Source: a virus. Taken from it: a stretch of 24,539 nt of DNA. The stretch is from IMG/VR virus record IMGVR_UViG_3300049893_001474, positions 1-24,539 of that record. One strand, given 5' to 3'. This document shows, piece by piece, positions 5,164-12,606 of the stretch. Under the pieces are notes generated by a model, which saw nothing but the letters and a program-made list of their open reading frames with translations, did no database searches and was not told the DNA's origin. A program made the position numbers and the translations under genes. How positions within the stretch are numbered: position 1 is the stretch's first letter; each line of letters opens with the position of its first letter.

Positions 5164-5330
5164 CCGCCCTCCTCGACATCGATCCCGGCGTGCGGCCGTC
5201 CTACGACGCGCAGCAATACCACGCCGTCTACGTGACCTGGCTCTGCTGCCGGCAGGCCGTCTACGCGACGCACCCGATGCGCGGGTGTTTGAGGTGCCTA
5301 CCGCAAACACATCCCGTGAGGAACACATGA
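5160..5330 (+). CDS. hypothetical small Cys-containing protein
   Basis: The protein has 56 residues, with the cysteine pairs WLCCRQ and GCLRCLP spaced like a zinc knuckle. It is joined by ATGA to both neighbours, and its last codons contain the GAGGA ribosome-binding site of the helicase gene. It may serve mainly to couple helicase translation. No family recognised. Confidence 0.55.
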   Translation: MTALLDIDPGVRPSYDAQQYHAVYVTWLCCRQAVYATHPMRGCLRCLPQTHPVRNT

Positions 5331-6637
5331 GCTACGCGGACTTCCTGGCGCGCAAGCGCCGTGTGTATACCGGGGCCGGCATCGAGGCGCCGGACCTGCC
5401 ATCGGCGCTCTACCCCTGGCAGGCGGCGATCGTGCGGTGGGCGCTCAAGAAGGGGCGGGCCGCGATCTTCGCGGATTGTGGGCTGGGCAAAACCTTCATG
5501 CAGATCGCGTGGGCGGATGCGTTGCGGGTGCCGACGCTCTTCCTCGCGCCGCTCTGCGTGGCCGAGCAGACTGTGGCTGAAGCCGAGAAACTCGGGATCG
5601 CGGTCCACTACGCGCAGGACGCCGACCAGGCGCGTGGTCATCGCTTGGTCATCACGAACTACGAGCGCCTCGAGAAGTTCGACCTCTCGGTGTTCAAGGC
5701 CGTCGTGCTCGACGAGTCGTCGATCCTGAAGGCGTTCGACGGTAAGATGCGGTCGGCGCTCATCGCAGGGTTCGCCAATACGCGCTATCGCCTCTGTTGC
5801 ACGGCGACACCGTCCCCGAACGACATCACAGAACTGGCCAATCATGCGGAATTTCTCGGACTCCAGACGCGCCCAGAATTCCTCGCGACGTGGTTCATCA
5901 ATATCCAGAACGACACCAACGGGAAGACGAAGGGCTGGCGCATGAAGCGCCACGCGGTCGAACCGCTTTATCGCTGGATGGCGTCATGGGCCGTGGCGCT
6001 CCGGAGCCCGGCCGATCTGGGTTACGACGAAGCGGGGTTTCGGTTGCCGCCTCTGCGGTTCCACGATGCCGTGTTGCCGGTCGTCGGTCCGATTGGGGAT
6101 GGCCTCTTTCCAGAGATGGGCGCGAAGGGGCTGTCTGGGCGTCTCGCGGCACGGCGCACGTCACTGGAGGACCGTGTGTCGACTGTCGCGAGCCTCGTCG
6201 AGCAGCCTGGACAGTGGCTGTTGTGGTGTGGGCTGAATACGGAGAGCGAGGCGCTGGCGCGGGCGATTCCTGGCGCCGTGGCGGTCGACGGCTCCGACAG
6301 CTACGCCGAGAAGGTGGTGGCGGTGCAGGGCTTCGTCGCAGGGCAGATTCGGGTGCTGATCTCGAAGTTGAAGATCCTCGGCTACGGCATGAACTTCCAG
6401 CACTGCCATCAGATGGCGTTCGTGGGGATCTCGGATTCCTATGAGCAGTATTACCAGGGTATCCGCCGCTGTTGGCGCTACGGCCAGTTGTCGCCTGTGG
6501 ACGTCCATATCGTGGTGTCAGAAGCGGAACGTCAGGTGGTCGAGAACGTGCGACGGAAGGAACTCGCGGCCTCCGCGCTCGCGGATGGGCTACTCCAACA
6601 TTTGGCGGTCTTTGAACGAGCGGAGGTGTGCGCATGA
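5327..6637 (+). CDS. SF2/SNF2-type DNA helicase
   Basis: The protein has 436 residues with both RecA-like lobes. Lobe 1 has a Q-like PWQ at residues 30-32, Walker A ADCGLGKT (49-56), motif II LDESS (128-132, a DExx box) and motif III TATP (159-162). Lobe 2 has ISKLKILGYGMNFQ (346-358) and motif VI QGIRRCWRYGQ (377-387). This is the compact SNF2-like helicase seen in many phages, acting as an ATP-driven DNA translocase in replication, recombination or with a methylase. ATG 5327 is supported by GAGGA about 5 bases upstream and overlaps the previous stop; the long open frame upstream of it lies inside the preceding gene. The stop overlaps the methyltransferase start. Confidence 0.9.
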   Translation: MSYADFLARKRRVYTGAGIEAPDLPSALYPWQAAIVRWALKKGRAAIFADCGLGKTFMQIAWADALRVPTLFLAPLCVAEQTVAEAEKLGIAVHYAQDADQARGHRLVITNYERLEKFDLSVFKAVVLDESSILKAFDGKMRSALIAGFANTRYRLCCTATPSPNDITELANHAEFLGLQTRPEFLATWFINIQNDTNGKTKGWRMKRHAVEPLYRWMASWAVALRSPADLGYDEAGFRLPPLRFHDAVLPVVGPIGDGLFPEMGAKGLSGRLAARRTSLEDRVSTVASLVEQPGQWLLWCGLNTESEALARAIPGAVAVDGSDSYAEKVVAVQGFVAGQIRVLISKLKILGYGMNFQHCHQMAFVGISDSYEQYYQGIRRCWRYGQLSPVDVHIVVSEAERQVVENVRRKELAASALADGLLQHLAVFERAEVCA

Positions 6638-7503
6638 CGGTCTCTGGCGACGGGTGGCGGCTGACGGAAGGCGACTGTATCGACGGCGTGAGTGGCCTCG
6701 CCGCCGACAGCGTGGACCTCTCTGTGTTTTCGCCGCCGTTTATCAGCCTCTACACCTACACGGCCAGCGAGCGCGACATGGGCAACTGCGCGAACGCGGC
6801 CGAGTTCTTCGAGCATTTCTCGTTCCTGATCGCTGAACTCCTTCGCGTGACCAAGCCTGGCCGGCATGCCTGTGTGCATGTGCAGCAGGTCGCGGCGATG
6901 CTTGAGCGCGACGGCTACATCGGCATCAAGGACTTCCGCGGCGATACGATCCGCGCGTTCCAGGCTGGCGGGTGGATCTATCACGGGGAGGTGTGCATCG
7001 ACAAAGACCCACAGGCGCAGGCCATTCGCACTAAGGCGAAGGGGTTACTGTTCGTCCAGATGCGAAAGGATTCCTCATGGTCGCGGCCGGCGCTCGCGGA
7101 TTACATTCTCGTGTTTCGCAAGCCTGGCGAGAACGCCGTCCCAGTCCAGCCGGACATCTCGAATGAGGACTGGATCCAGTGGGCTCGGCCGATTTGGTAT
7201 GGGATTCGCGAGAGCGATACCTTGCACGTGGCTGAAGCGCGTGGTGACGACGACGAGCGCCATATTTGCCCGCTCCAACTGGGCACCATCGAGCGGTGCG
7301 TGCGGCTGTGGTCGAATCCTGGAGAACTCGTATTGTCGCCGTTCGCGGGCATTGGGAGCGAGGGTTACGAGGCTGTCCGTCTAGGCCGTCGATTCCTCGG
7401 CTTCGAGTTGAAGCCGAGTTACGCGCGTGTTGCGGCAGAGAACCTGCGCGCGGCGGAACGGGCGAAGGCGCAGGGGTCGCTGTTCGCCGAGTCGGTGCGA
7501 TGA
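6634..7503 (+). CDS. DNA N4-cytosine/N6-adenine methyltransferase
   Basis: The protein has 289 residues of beta-class order: the catalytic motif SPPF is at residues 33-36 and the SAM-binding FAGIGSEG at 237-244, followed by RFLGFELKPSYA. SPP[YF] is typical of N4-cytosine enzymes, though some N6-adenine enzymes use related motifs; Phe in the last position is less common than Tyr. An orphan phage methylase usually guards phage DNA against host restriction or marks origins. No restriction endonuclease partner is visible. The ATG overlaps the helicase stop (ATGA), so the two are made together. Confidence 0.88.
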   Translation: MTVSGDGWRLTEGDCIDGVSGLAADSVDLSVFSPPFISLYTYTASERDMGNCANAAEFFEHFSFLIAELLRVTKPGRHACVHVQQVAAMLERDGYIGIKDFRGDTIRAFQAGGWIYHGEVCIDKDPQAQAIRTKAKGLLFVQMRKDSSWSRPALADYILVFRKPGENAVPVQPDISNEDWIQWARPIWYGIRESDTLHVAEARGDDDERHICPLQLGTIERCVRLWSNPGELVLSPFAGIGSEGYEAVRLGRRFLGFELKPSYARVAAENLRAAERAKAQGSLFAESVR

Positions 7504-7751
7504 CCGACGCCGACGTCATCGACGCGATCCGGCGGTGCCATCTAAAGGCGAATATCGACGACTTTGAGCGCGATCCGTCCTCTGATGTCCAGTGGGACCG
7601 CGCGACCATCGACGTCGGCGGGACGCCCATCTTTGGGAACGGGCCATATCTCCATGTGCCCGTCGTGACGACCGAGGATGAGTGCGTGGTCCGCGTCTAT
7701 CCGCCGGCGCGGCTGAGGCGGAGACTCGCGAAACGATGGGTTCGGCGATGA
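7500..7751 (+). CDS. hypothetical protein
   Basis: The protein has 83 residues. It begins MTDADVIDAIRRCHLKANID, has a beta-rich centre (ATIDVGGTPIFGNGPYLHVPVVTTEDECVVRVY would be three strands) and ends in a basic helix (RLRRRLAKRWVRR). It overlaps the methyltransferase by ATGA. I do not recognise a family. Confidence 0.6.
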   Translation: MTDADVIDAIRRCHLKANIDDFERDPSSDVQWDRATIDVGGTPIFGNGPYLHVPVVTTEDECVVRVYPPARLRRRLAKRWVRR

Positions 7752-7762
7752 CAGGAGGAGTG

Positions 7763-7981
7763 ATGCCCAAGCGAACACACGTCAACCGACACGACACCTA
7801 CGCCCCACGTGGACGTAGACCGCAGCCACACGCCCCGCGCCGGACGTCGAGCTGGTGGCAGGATGCGCCCCGCGACGGCTTCCTCGAGCGCGCGACGAAA
7901 GAGACGGTGATCGCGCAGAGCGAGAAGCCGCCCTCGCTCGTGATGGGCTGGCCCTCGGCCACGGAATGGGAGCCGGTGTGA
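7763..7981 (+). CDS. hypothetical basic Pro/Arg-rich protein
   Basis: The protein has 72 residues. ATG 7763 is chosen because AGGAGGAG lies immediately upstream (from 7753); an in-frame ATG at 7748 overlaps the previous stop and is the alternative. The first half is Arg/Pro/His-rich (YAPRGRRPQPHAPRRTSSWW) and probably disordered; the second is mixed (PRDGFLERATKETVIAQSEK). The end contains the GGGAG site for the next gene. No family recognised. Confidence 0.55.
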   Translation: MPKRTHVNRHDTYAPRGRRPQPHAPRRTSSWWQDAPRDGFLERATKETVIAQSEKPPSLVMGWPSATEWEPV

Positions 7982-8973
7982 GCGCGACCACCACGATCCA
8001 GTGGACGGACAGGACGTGGAATCCCGTCCGCGGCTGCTCCGTCGTCTCGCCGGGCTGCCATTCCTGTTACGCGATGAAGCAGGCGCACCGGTTCAGCGGG
8101 CCAGGCCGTCCGTTCGAGGGCTTGACGAAGCCGACGAAGTCCGGCCCGCAGTGGGCTGGCGTCGTTCGAACCGTCGAATCGGCGCTCCTGGATCCGATCT
8201 CGTGGCGGAAGCCACAACGGGTATTTGTCAACTCAATGAGCGACCTGTTTCACGAGTCCGTGCCCGACTCGTTTATCGACCGCGTGTTTGCCGTGATGGC
8301 GCTCGCACCGCAACACACATTCCAAGTGCTTACCAAGCGTGCCGACAGGATGCGGTCATATATGTCGTCGACAAAAGGGGCTGACGGCGTGATTTGTCGC
8401 GTGAATGCGGCAGCGAGAGAGATTCCCAAAGGTCGATGGTGGAAGGGGGCGCATACATCATGGCCGTGGTCGAACGTCTGGCTCGGCGTCAGCGCAGAGG
8501 ACCAGCAGCGCGCCGACGAGCGGATTCCGCTGCTCTTGCAGACGCCGGCTGCTGTTCGCTTCATCTCGGCCGAACCGTTGCTTGGGCCGCTAGATCTCCT
8601 GCTGCATCACGACTGGCTGACTGGTGAGAAGGAGTCAGTATCGGAGAAGACCCACACGCCGCGGCTCAACTGGGTCATCGTGGGCGGTGAGAGCGGACTA
8701 GGCGCGAGGCCGCTTGACGTGGCGTGGGTGCGCTCGATCGTGCAGCAGTGTCAGGCCGCTGGCGTCGCGTGCTTCGTGAAGCAGCTTGGGTCAGTGCCGA
8801 TGATGCTCGAGGCCGAGTGGAGAGCCCTGAGTTCCACGCCCATCTTGAATCACCGGAACGCTCGGCGAGTCCCTGACGGGTATGTCCCGCTACTCATGGC
8901 CGACCGTAAGGGCGGCGACATGGTCGCGTGGCCGGACGATCTCCGCGTGCGCCAATTCCCGGAGCCGGTGTGA
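7978..8973 (+). CDS. phage Gp37/Gp68 family protein
   Basis: The protein has 331 residues from GTG 7978, served by GGGAG 5 bases upstream and overlapping the previous stop. Landmarks of the Gp37/Gp68 family are all present: TIQWTDRTWNPVRGC, a three-cysteine cluster (Cys20, Cys27, Cys30), VFVNSMSDLFHE (82-93), FQVLTKRADR (115-124), WLGVSAEDQQRADERI, RFISAEPLLGPL and WVIVGGESGLGARP. The fold resembles radical-SAM barrels and the cysteines could bind an iron-sulfur cluster, but the reaction is not established. It is the last gene of the long coupled early operon. Confidence 0.88.
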   Translation: MSATTTIQWTDRTWNPVRGCSVVSPGCHSCYAMKQAHRFSGPGRPFEGLTKPTKSGPQWAGVVRTVESALLDPISWRKPQRVFVNSMSDLFHESVPDSFIDRVFAVMALAPQHTFQVLTKRADRMRSYMSSTKGADGVICRVNAAAREIPKGRWWKGAHTSWPWSNVWLGVSAEDQQRADERIPLLLQTPAAVRFISAEPLLGPLDLLLHHDWLTGEKESVSEKTHTPRLNWVIVGGESGLGARPLDVAWVRSIVQQCQAAGVACFVKQLGSVPMMLEAEWRALSSTPILNHRNARRVPDGYVPLLMADRKGGDMVAWPDDLRVRQFPEPV

Positions 8974-9037
8974 AACGATTCTCGGACCCATGAACGCAGG
9001 AATGGCGCGGGATTTATGCGAATACGTGAAACGATTC
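8970..9037 (+). repeat. 12-bp direct repeat GTGAAACGATTC
   Basis: GTGAAACGATTC occurs at 8970-8981, overlapping the stop of the Gp68-family gene, and again at 9026-9037, 56 bases apart. Both copies read Val-Lys-Arg-Phe from a possible GTG start and soon meet a TGA. They may be remnants of a duplicated small-gene start or paired binding sites. Confidence 0.5.
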
Positions 9038-9186
9038 CGCTCCGCGTGATAAACTTGATGCGCCCTAGCGTGCGGCTCGCTACCACGCGCGAAGAGCTGG
9101 CTTCCGACCGGCCTGGGCCTCTTCTTTCTTCGGAGCGACGCCAACGGAAGGCGGGCAGCATGCACGTCGTCGGTGGTCGGCCGTGA
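9016..9186 (+). CDS. possible small basic protein upstream of the replication initiator
   Basis: A 56-residue frame (MRIRETIPLRVINLMRPSVR at its start, SSERRQRKAGS later) fills most of the gap 8974-9182 and ends in a GTGA overlap with the initiator. Arg is abundant and there is no clear ribosome-binding site, so coding is uncertain. If not a gene, this stretch is the leader of the replication operon; a poor -10 like TAAACT (9050-9055) is present without a matching -35. Confidence 0.3.
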   Translation: MRIRETIPLRVINLMRPSVRLATTREELASDRPGPLLSSERRQRKAGSMHVVGGRP

Positions 9187-10016
9187 GCGGCTGGACCAAG
9201 CTCTACTCCTCGCTCGTCACCTCCTCCATTTGGATCGCGGACGACGCCACGTTGCGCGTCTGGATCGCCATGCTCGCGACGGCGGACGCGGACGGCCTCG
9301 TCGAGGGGTCTATCCCGGGCTTCGCCAACCTGGCTCGGGTCTCGGTCGAACAAATGCGGGCGGCGATCGTGACGCTCACCAGCCCCGACACAGATAGCCG
9401 CACGCCAGACCATGAAGGGCGCCGGGTCGAGCCGTTTGCGGGGGGATGGCGGATTCTCAATTACCAGCTCTACCGGGACCGGCCGCAATCGAAGGACGGC
9501 AGCAAGGCGCCGGCCATGCGAGCCTATCGTGCGCGCCGCGCGGTAACGCACGGTAACGCGTTACCTGAACCGGTAACGCACGGTAACGCGTTACCTGAAC
9601 CGGTAACGAAGGGTAACGGTCCCTCTACACGTTACCCAGAGGAGAGAAGAGAGAAGTACGTACCCCCCAACCCCCCTAACGGGGGGCTGTCTGGTTCGTT
9701 TGATCCCGTGATGGGTGCGCAGGCGGGCGCGTTCCTTCGCGGCTACCCACAGACCTACGCCAAAGTCCGTGACGGCGCGACTATCACGATGCGTGAGGCC
9801 CGCGATTTTCCAGTGGCAATGGCGCTCATGGCGGCCTATCACGACGTCGACTACCTCACGGACATGCTGGAATTGTTCCTGCGCAAAGCCGATTGGGCGC
9901 CGAAAAACGTGCCCGGGACCATTGGCCAATTCCGCCATCTCGCGCCGCAGTGCGACGCGGAACTCCGGAGGCATGGGTGGCATCGCGCGCCAAAGCGGGC
10001 ATCGTCCGCGTCCTAG
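9183..10016 (+). CDS. lambda-O-like replication initiator (winged-helix)
   Basis: The protein has 277 residues from GTG 9183. Residues 1-97 match the phage replisome-organiser winged helix: MSGWTKLYSSLVTSSIW, DDATLRVWIAMLATADADG, GSIPGFANLARVS, TSPDTDSRTPDHEGRRVE and WRILNYQLYR. A basic linker follows with two copies of VTHGNALPEP (121-140) and a third degenerate one. The C-terminal part (FLRGYPQTYAKV, DVDYLTDMLELFLRK, NVPGTIGQFRHLAP) would recruit the helicase. As in lambda O, DNA encoding the linker carries an iteron cluster. The primase-helicase gene follows. Confidence 0.83.
   Translation: MSGWTKLYSSLVTSSIWIADDATLRVWIAMLATADADGLVEGSIPGFANLARVSVEQMRAAIVTLTSPDTDSRTPDHEGRRVEPFAGGWRILNYQLYRDRPQSKDGSKAPAMRAYRARRAVTHGNALPEPVTHGNALPEPVTKGNGPSTRYPEERREKYVPPNPPNGGLSGSFDPVMGAQAGAFLRGYPQTYAKVRDGATITMREARDFPVAMALMAAYHDVDYLTDMLELFLRKADWAPKNVPGTIGQFRHLAPQCDAELRRHGWHRAPKRASSAS
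9541..9636. repeat. iteron cluster, probable replication origin
   Basis: A 30-bp unit is present twice exactly (9541-9570, 9571-9600) with a third diverged partial copy. GGTAACG occurs on the plus strand at 9542, 9552, 9572, 9582, 9602 and 9612, and inverted as CGTTACC at 9559, 9589 and 9630: nine sites within 95 bases. GGTAACGCGTTACC (9552-9565 and 9582-9595) is a perfect 14-bp palindrome. Location inside the initiator gene parallels lambda ori in O. A purine tract (9637-9656) and a C6/G6 hairpin follow. Confidence 0.78.
9671..9686 (+). other. C6-TAAC-G6 hairpin beside the iterons
   Basis: Six C, TAAC and six G form a strong short stem-loop inside the initiator coding sequence; another C6 run precedes it at 9663-9668. 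It may mark the edge of the origin's unwinding region or slow the replication or transcription machinery. The codons read Pro-Pro-Asn-Pro-Pro-Asn-Gly-Gly. Confidence 0.45.
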
Positions 10017-10021
10017 GATGC

Positions 10022-10060
10022 CTCCCTATGGCCCTTGGCCGGCCGTTAGGGAGATTATTT
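10022..10060 (+). terminator. hairpin with weak T tail after the initiator gene
   Basis: CTCCCTA (10022-10028) pairs with TAGGGAG (10047-10053), and GGCC blocks inside can extend the stem. ATTATTT follows (10054-10060). The tail is short of a proper T-run, so this may be a leaky terminator that lowers expression of the primase-helicase relative to the initiator. Confidence 0.45.
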
Positions 10061-10088
10061 CGGTGCCTGGGTGGTCGATGGTGGCGCC

Positions 10089-11744
10089 ATGCGTGATGAT
10101 GTCTTAAATCGCCTCCAGCGCGTTCGCCGGATGGGCGCCGGGTGGATGGCCCAGTGCCCGGCGCATGATGACCGGACGGCCTCGCTCGCGGTGGCCGACG
10201 GGTCTGACGGGCGCGTGCTGCTCACGTGTCACGCGGGGTGCGACCTCGGGGCCGTGCTGTCCGCGCTCGGCCTCGGCATGGATGCGCTGTTTGCGGAGGG
10301 GTCGCGCCCGTCCGCGCCTGAGCCGGTCGCGACCTATGCGTACCGCGACGAGGCGAACCGGCTGCTGTATGAGGTCGTGCGCTACGCGCCGAAGGACTTC
10401 CGGCAGCGGCGGCCCGATGGCGCGGGCGGGTGGGTCTGGAACCTGCGCGACACGCGCCGGGTGCTCTACCGGCTGCCCGAGCTCCGGGGCGAACGCGAGG
10501 TCGTGGTCGTGGAGGGGGAGAAGGACGTCGACCGGCTGTGGTCGGTCGGGATTGCGGCGACGACGAGCGCGGGCGGCGCGAGTAAGGGGTGGACGCCGGA
10601 CTACGTCGCGCAGCTCGAGACGATGGGCGTGACCTCGCTCGTGATCGTGCCTGACGCGGATGCGCCTGGTCGGGCGTATGCCGAGAAGGTGGCGGCCATA
10701 TGGGCGCCGCGCCCGAGTCGGATCGTCACGCTCCCAGATGTGCCGGACAAGGGGGACGTCTCGGACTTCTTGGCGACCCGGTCGGTAGAGGCGTTGCGCG
10801 CGGTGTTGGCGGCGCCGTCTGTCCCGGTGGGCTGGTTGGACGCGGCGGCGCAGTTGGCGGCGATAGAAGCGGAGGACACCGAAGCGGCCGTTGGCCGGCG
10901 GGTCTATCTCGGGCTTCCACGGATCGACGAAACGCTCGGGGGCGTGCGGCGTGGCGAGGTGTGCGGGGTGCTGGGGCGCCCAGGGATCGGCAAGACCGTG
11001 CTCTTGACGCATATCACGGAAGGGGTTGCGGAGGCGGGGATGTGGCACGTGTTTGTGTCCCTGGAAATGCCGGCCGCCCAGATCGTGGCGAGGCTGCAAC
11101 AACGGTTATTTGGACTCGGTCGTCATCAACGGGAAGAGGCGGCACGCGGGCAGCGACTGGATGCCGATCGCTATCAGCGTGTCTTTGAGCGACTGCTTGT
11201 GATTGATACGCCGGGGTTGTCGGTCGCGCAGATCGGCGAGCGGATCACGCAGATTATGGCGGGGCCGTGCGCAGGCGCGCCGCTGGGCCTCGTCACGATT
11301 GACCATCTGGGGCTAATCGGAGGGGATCGGAAGCTCACGACCTACGACCGCGTCAGTGTGCAGGCCCGCGAAATCAAGGAGCTCGCCAAGCGGTGGTCGT
11401 GTGCGGTGCTCCTGGCGGTGCAGGTGAATCGAGACGCGGGCGGGGATGGGTCACGGGAACTGGGCCTCGGGTCCGCGCGCGATTCTGGCGTGGTGGAGGA
11501 GGCGATGGATTACATGATCGGGTTGCGACGGCTCGACCGGAGTCTCACGCTGTCCGCGCGCGATCGGGAGCAATACCGAGACGTGATTTTCGGCAAGGTC
11601 ATCAAGAATCGACACGGGGACATCGACACACGGGAGACGGCCTATCGGTTTTCGCCGGTGGGGCTGCGACTGGTGGAAGATCCACGACTGGTCGCGGAGG
11701 AGACAGACTTAGCGCGGATCGCGTCCAGTGGGGGTCGGCGGTAA
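10089..11744 (+). CDS. bifunctional DNA primase-helicase
   Basis: The protein has 551 residues with T7 gp4-like order. There is a zinc-binding N-terminus (Cys23, His26, Cys47, Cys51), a TOPRIM primase core (VEGEKDVDRL 141-150, VPDADAPGR 187-195, DKGDVSDFL 220-228), then a DnaB-like RecA domain with Walker A GRPGIGKT (296-303) and Walker B LVTIDHLG (401-408). The first metal ligand pair is CxxH rather than CxxC, as in many phage primases. It should prime the lagging strand and unwind the fork as a hexamer. ATG 10089 is preferred; GTG 10071 in frame is the alternative, and neither has a strong ribosome-binding site. No DNA polymerase gene is in the window. Confidence 0.9.
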   Translation: MRDDVLNRLQRVRRMGAGWMAQCPAHDDRTASLAVADGSDGRVLLTCHAGCDLGAVLSALGLGMDALFAEGSRPSAPEPVATYAYRDEANRLLYEVVRYAPKDFRQRRPDGAGGWVWNLRDTRRVLYRLPELRGEREVVVVEGEKDVDRLWSVGIAATTSAGGASKGWTPDYVAQLETMGVTSLVIVPDADAPGRAYAEKVAAIWAPRPSRIVTLPDVPDKGDVSDFLATRSVEALRAVLAAPSVPVGWLDAAAQLAAIEAEDTEAAVGRRVYLGLPRIDETLGGVRRGEVCGVLGRPGIGKTVLLTHITEGVAEAGMWHVFVSLEMPAAQIVARLQQRLFGLGRHQREEAARGQRLDADRYQRVFERLLVIDTPGLSVAQIGERITQIMAGPCAGAPLGLVTIDHLGLIGGDRKLTTYDRVSVQAREIKELAKRWSCAVLLAVQVNRDAGGDGSRELGLGSARDSGVVEEAMDYMIGLRRLDRSLTLSARDREQYRDVIFGKVIKNRHGDIDTRETAYRFSPVGLRLVEDPRLVAEETDLARIASSGGRR

Positions 11745-11748
11745 CGAG

Positions 11749-11925
11749 ATGGAGAGAACCCAATATCACTGTCCGTGCGGGTGGCGCATGGCGGCGCGGT
11801 CTGACGTCAGCGCCCGTGAATCGATCCTTGAGCATGATGCGTATGTGCTGATTGGCGGACGTGACCACTTCGCCGAGCAGGACCGGAAACAGGCGCGGCG
11901 CACGGGCGAGAAGGGGGCGGCATGA
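11749..11925 (+). CDS. small CPCG protein
   Basis: The protein has 58 residues, beginning MERTQYHCPCGWRMAARSDV. The CPC motif with a flanking His is a possible half zinc site. The rest is a charged helix ending in the Lys/Gly-rich sequence that encodes the ribosome-binding site for the next gene (GAAGGGGG). It begins just after the primase-helicase stop and overlaps the next gene by ATGA. Confidence 0.6.
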   Translation: MERTQYHCPCGWRMAARSDVSARESILEHDAYVLIGGRDHFAEQDRKQARRTGEKGAA

Positions 11926-12098
11926 CGCCAGCACAGGCGCAGTTGATCCAGGCGCTCTGGGCGAACACGATCGCGATGTATCACGAGCGGTGGACGTGCC
12001 CTGCGTGCGGGTATGCGGGCAATTCGCGGTTAGATGAAGTGTGCGAGGGATGCCACGAGGAAACGTTGCCGATGCCAGAGGCGAAGGGGGCGGCATGA
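11922..12098 (+). CDS. small zinc-ribbon protein
   Basis: The protein has 58 residues: an N-terminal amphipathic helix (AQAQLIQALWANTIAMYHER) followed by a clean zinc ribbon, CPACGYAGNSRLDEVCEGC, two CxxC knuckles 12 residues apart. It is coupled on both sides by ATGA overlaps. Its last 18 bases and the start of the next gene repeat the sequence at its own start. Probable nucleic-acid or protein binding. Confidence 0.68.
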   Translation: MTPAQAQLIQALWANTIAMYHERWTCPACGYAGNSRLDEVCEGCHEETLPMPEAKGAA

Positions 12099-12313
12099 CG
12101 TCGGTGGACGACGAGATGATCCAGTGCTGGCGGGTCAATTACGGGCTGACGCAGCGGACGCCCGATGAAGCGATGCGGTGGTGGCATGACCATAACCACG
12201 GCATGGCGCCGGCGGGCGCGGTCGCGGCGCTCGGGATCTGCCTCGAGGAGATTACGCGGCTGCGGTCAGCGCGGTCTCCTCACGATCCCCTTGTGCCTGG
12301 GATCCAGTCATGA
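12095..12313 (+). CDS. hypothetical protein
   Basis: The protein has 72 residues, beginning MTSVDDEMIQCWRVNYGLTQ and continuing with PDEAMRWWHDHNHGM and LGICLEEITRLRSA. It looks helical, with a His/Asp-rich centre that might bind metal. Coupled on both sides by ATGA. No known family recognised. Confidence 0.6.
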   Translation: MTSVDDEMIQCWRVNYGLTQRTPDEAMRWWHDHNHGMAPAGAVAALGICLEEITRLRSARSPHDPLVPGIQS

Positions 12314-12606
12314 GACCGATCCGCGTCTACGAAGACGGCCGCGGCTGGGTGGACTACGCGGCGCTCGACTACACCGGCCCACGGGCCGACGTGAGCCTCC
12401 TCGGGGATCAAGACCGACACGGGTCGCTCTACCCGGTGACGCAGAGCCGGCTACAGGGGACGGGTGACGCGGGTCGTGGGCCGCTCGTGCGGGTGGCGCC
12501 ACCGGTGGCCTGCTACGTGTGCCGGGCGGTGTGTCGGCCCGGGCGCGCCCGCTGCACCCGCTGTGAGCACCGGCACCGAACGCGGGCGCGGAGGCGGTCG
12601 GCATGA
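12310..12606 (+). CDS. hypothetical protein with C-terminal zinc finger
   Basis: The protein has 98 residues. The N-terminal part (IRVYEDGRGWVDYAALDYTG) appears beta-rich. The C-terminus has CYVCRAVC and CTRCEHRHRTR, giving two CxxC pairs and a basic tail, a probable zinc finger for nucleic acid. It is coupled by ATGA to the nuclease gene and may work with it. Confidence 0.6.
   Translation: MRPIRVYEDGRGWVDYAALDYTGPRADVSLLGDQDRHGSLYPVTQSRLQGTGDAGRGPLVRVAPPVACYVCRAVCRPGRARCTRCEHRHRTRARRRSA

Noticed and set aside
10104-11102. 332-residue minus-strand open frame
   Set aside because: Antisense to the primase-helicase, with Arg/Pro/His-rich composition caused by high GC3 on the other strand.
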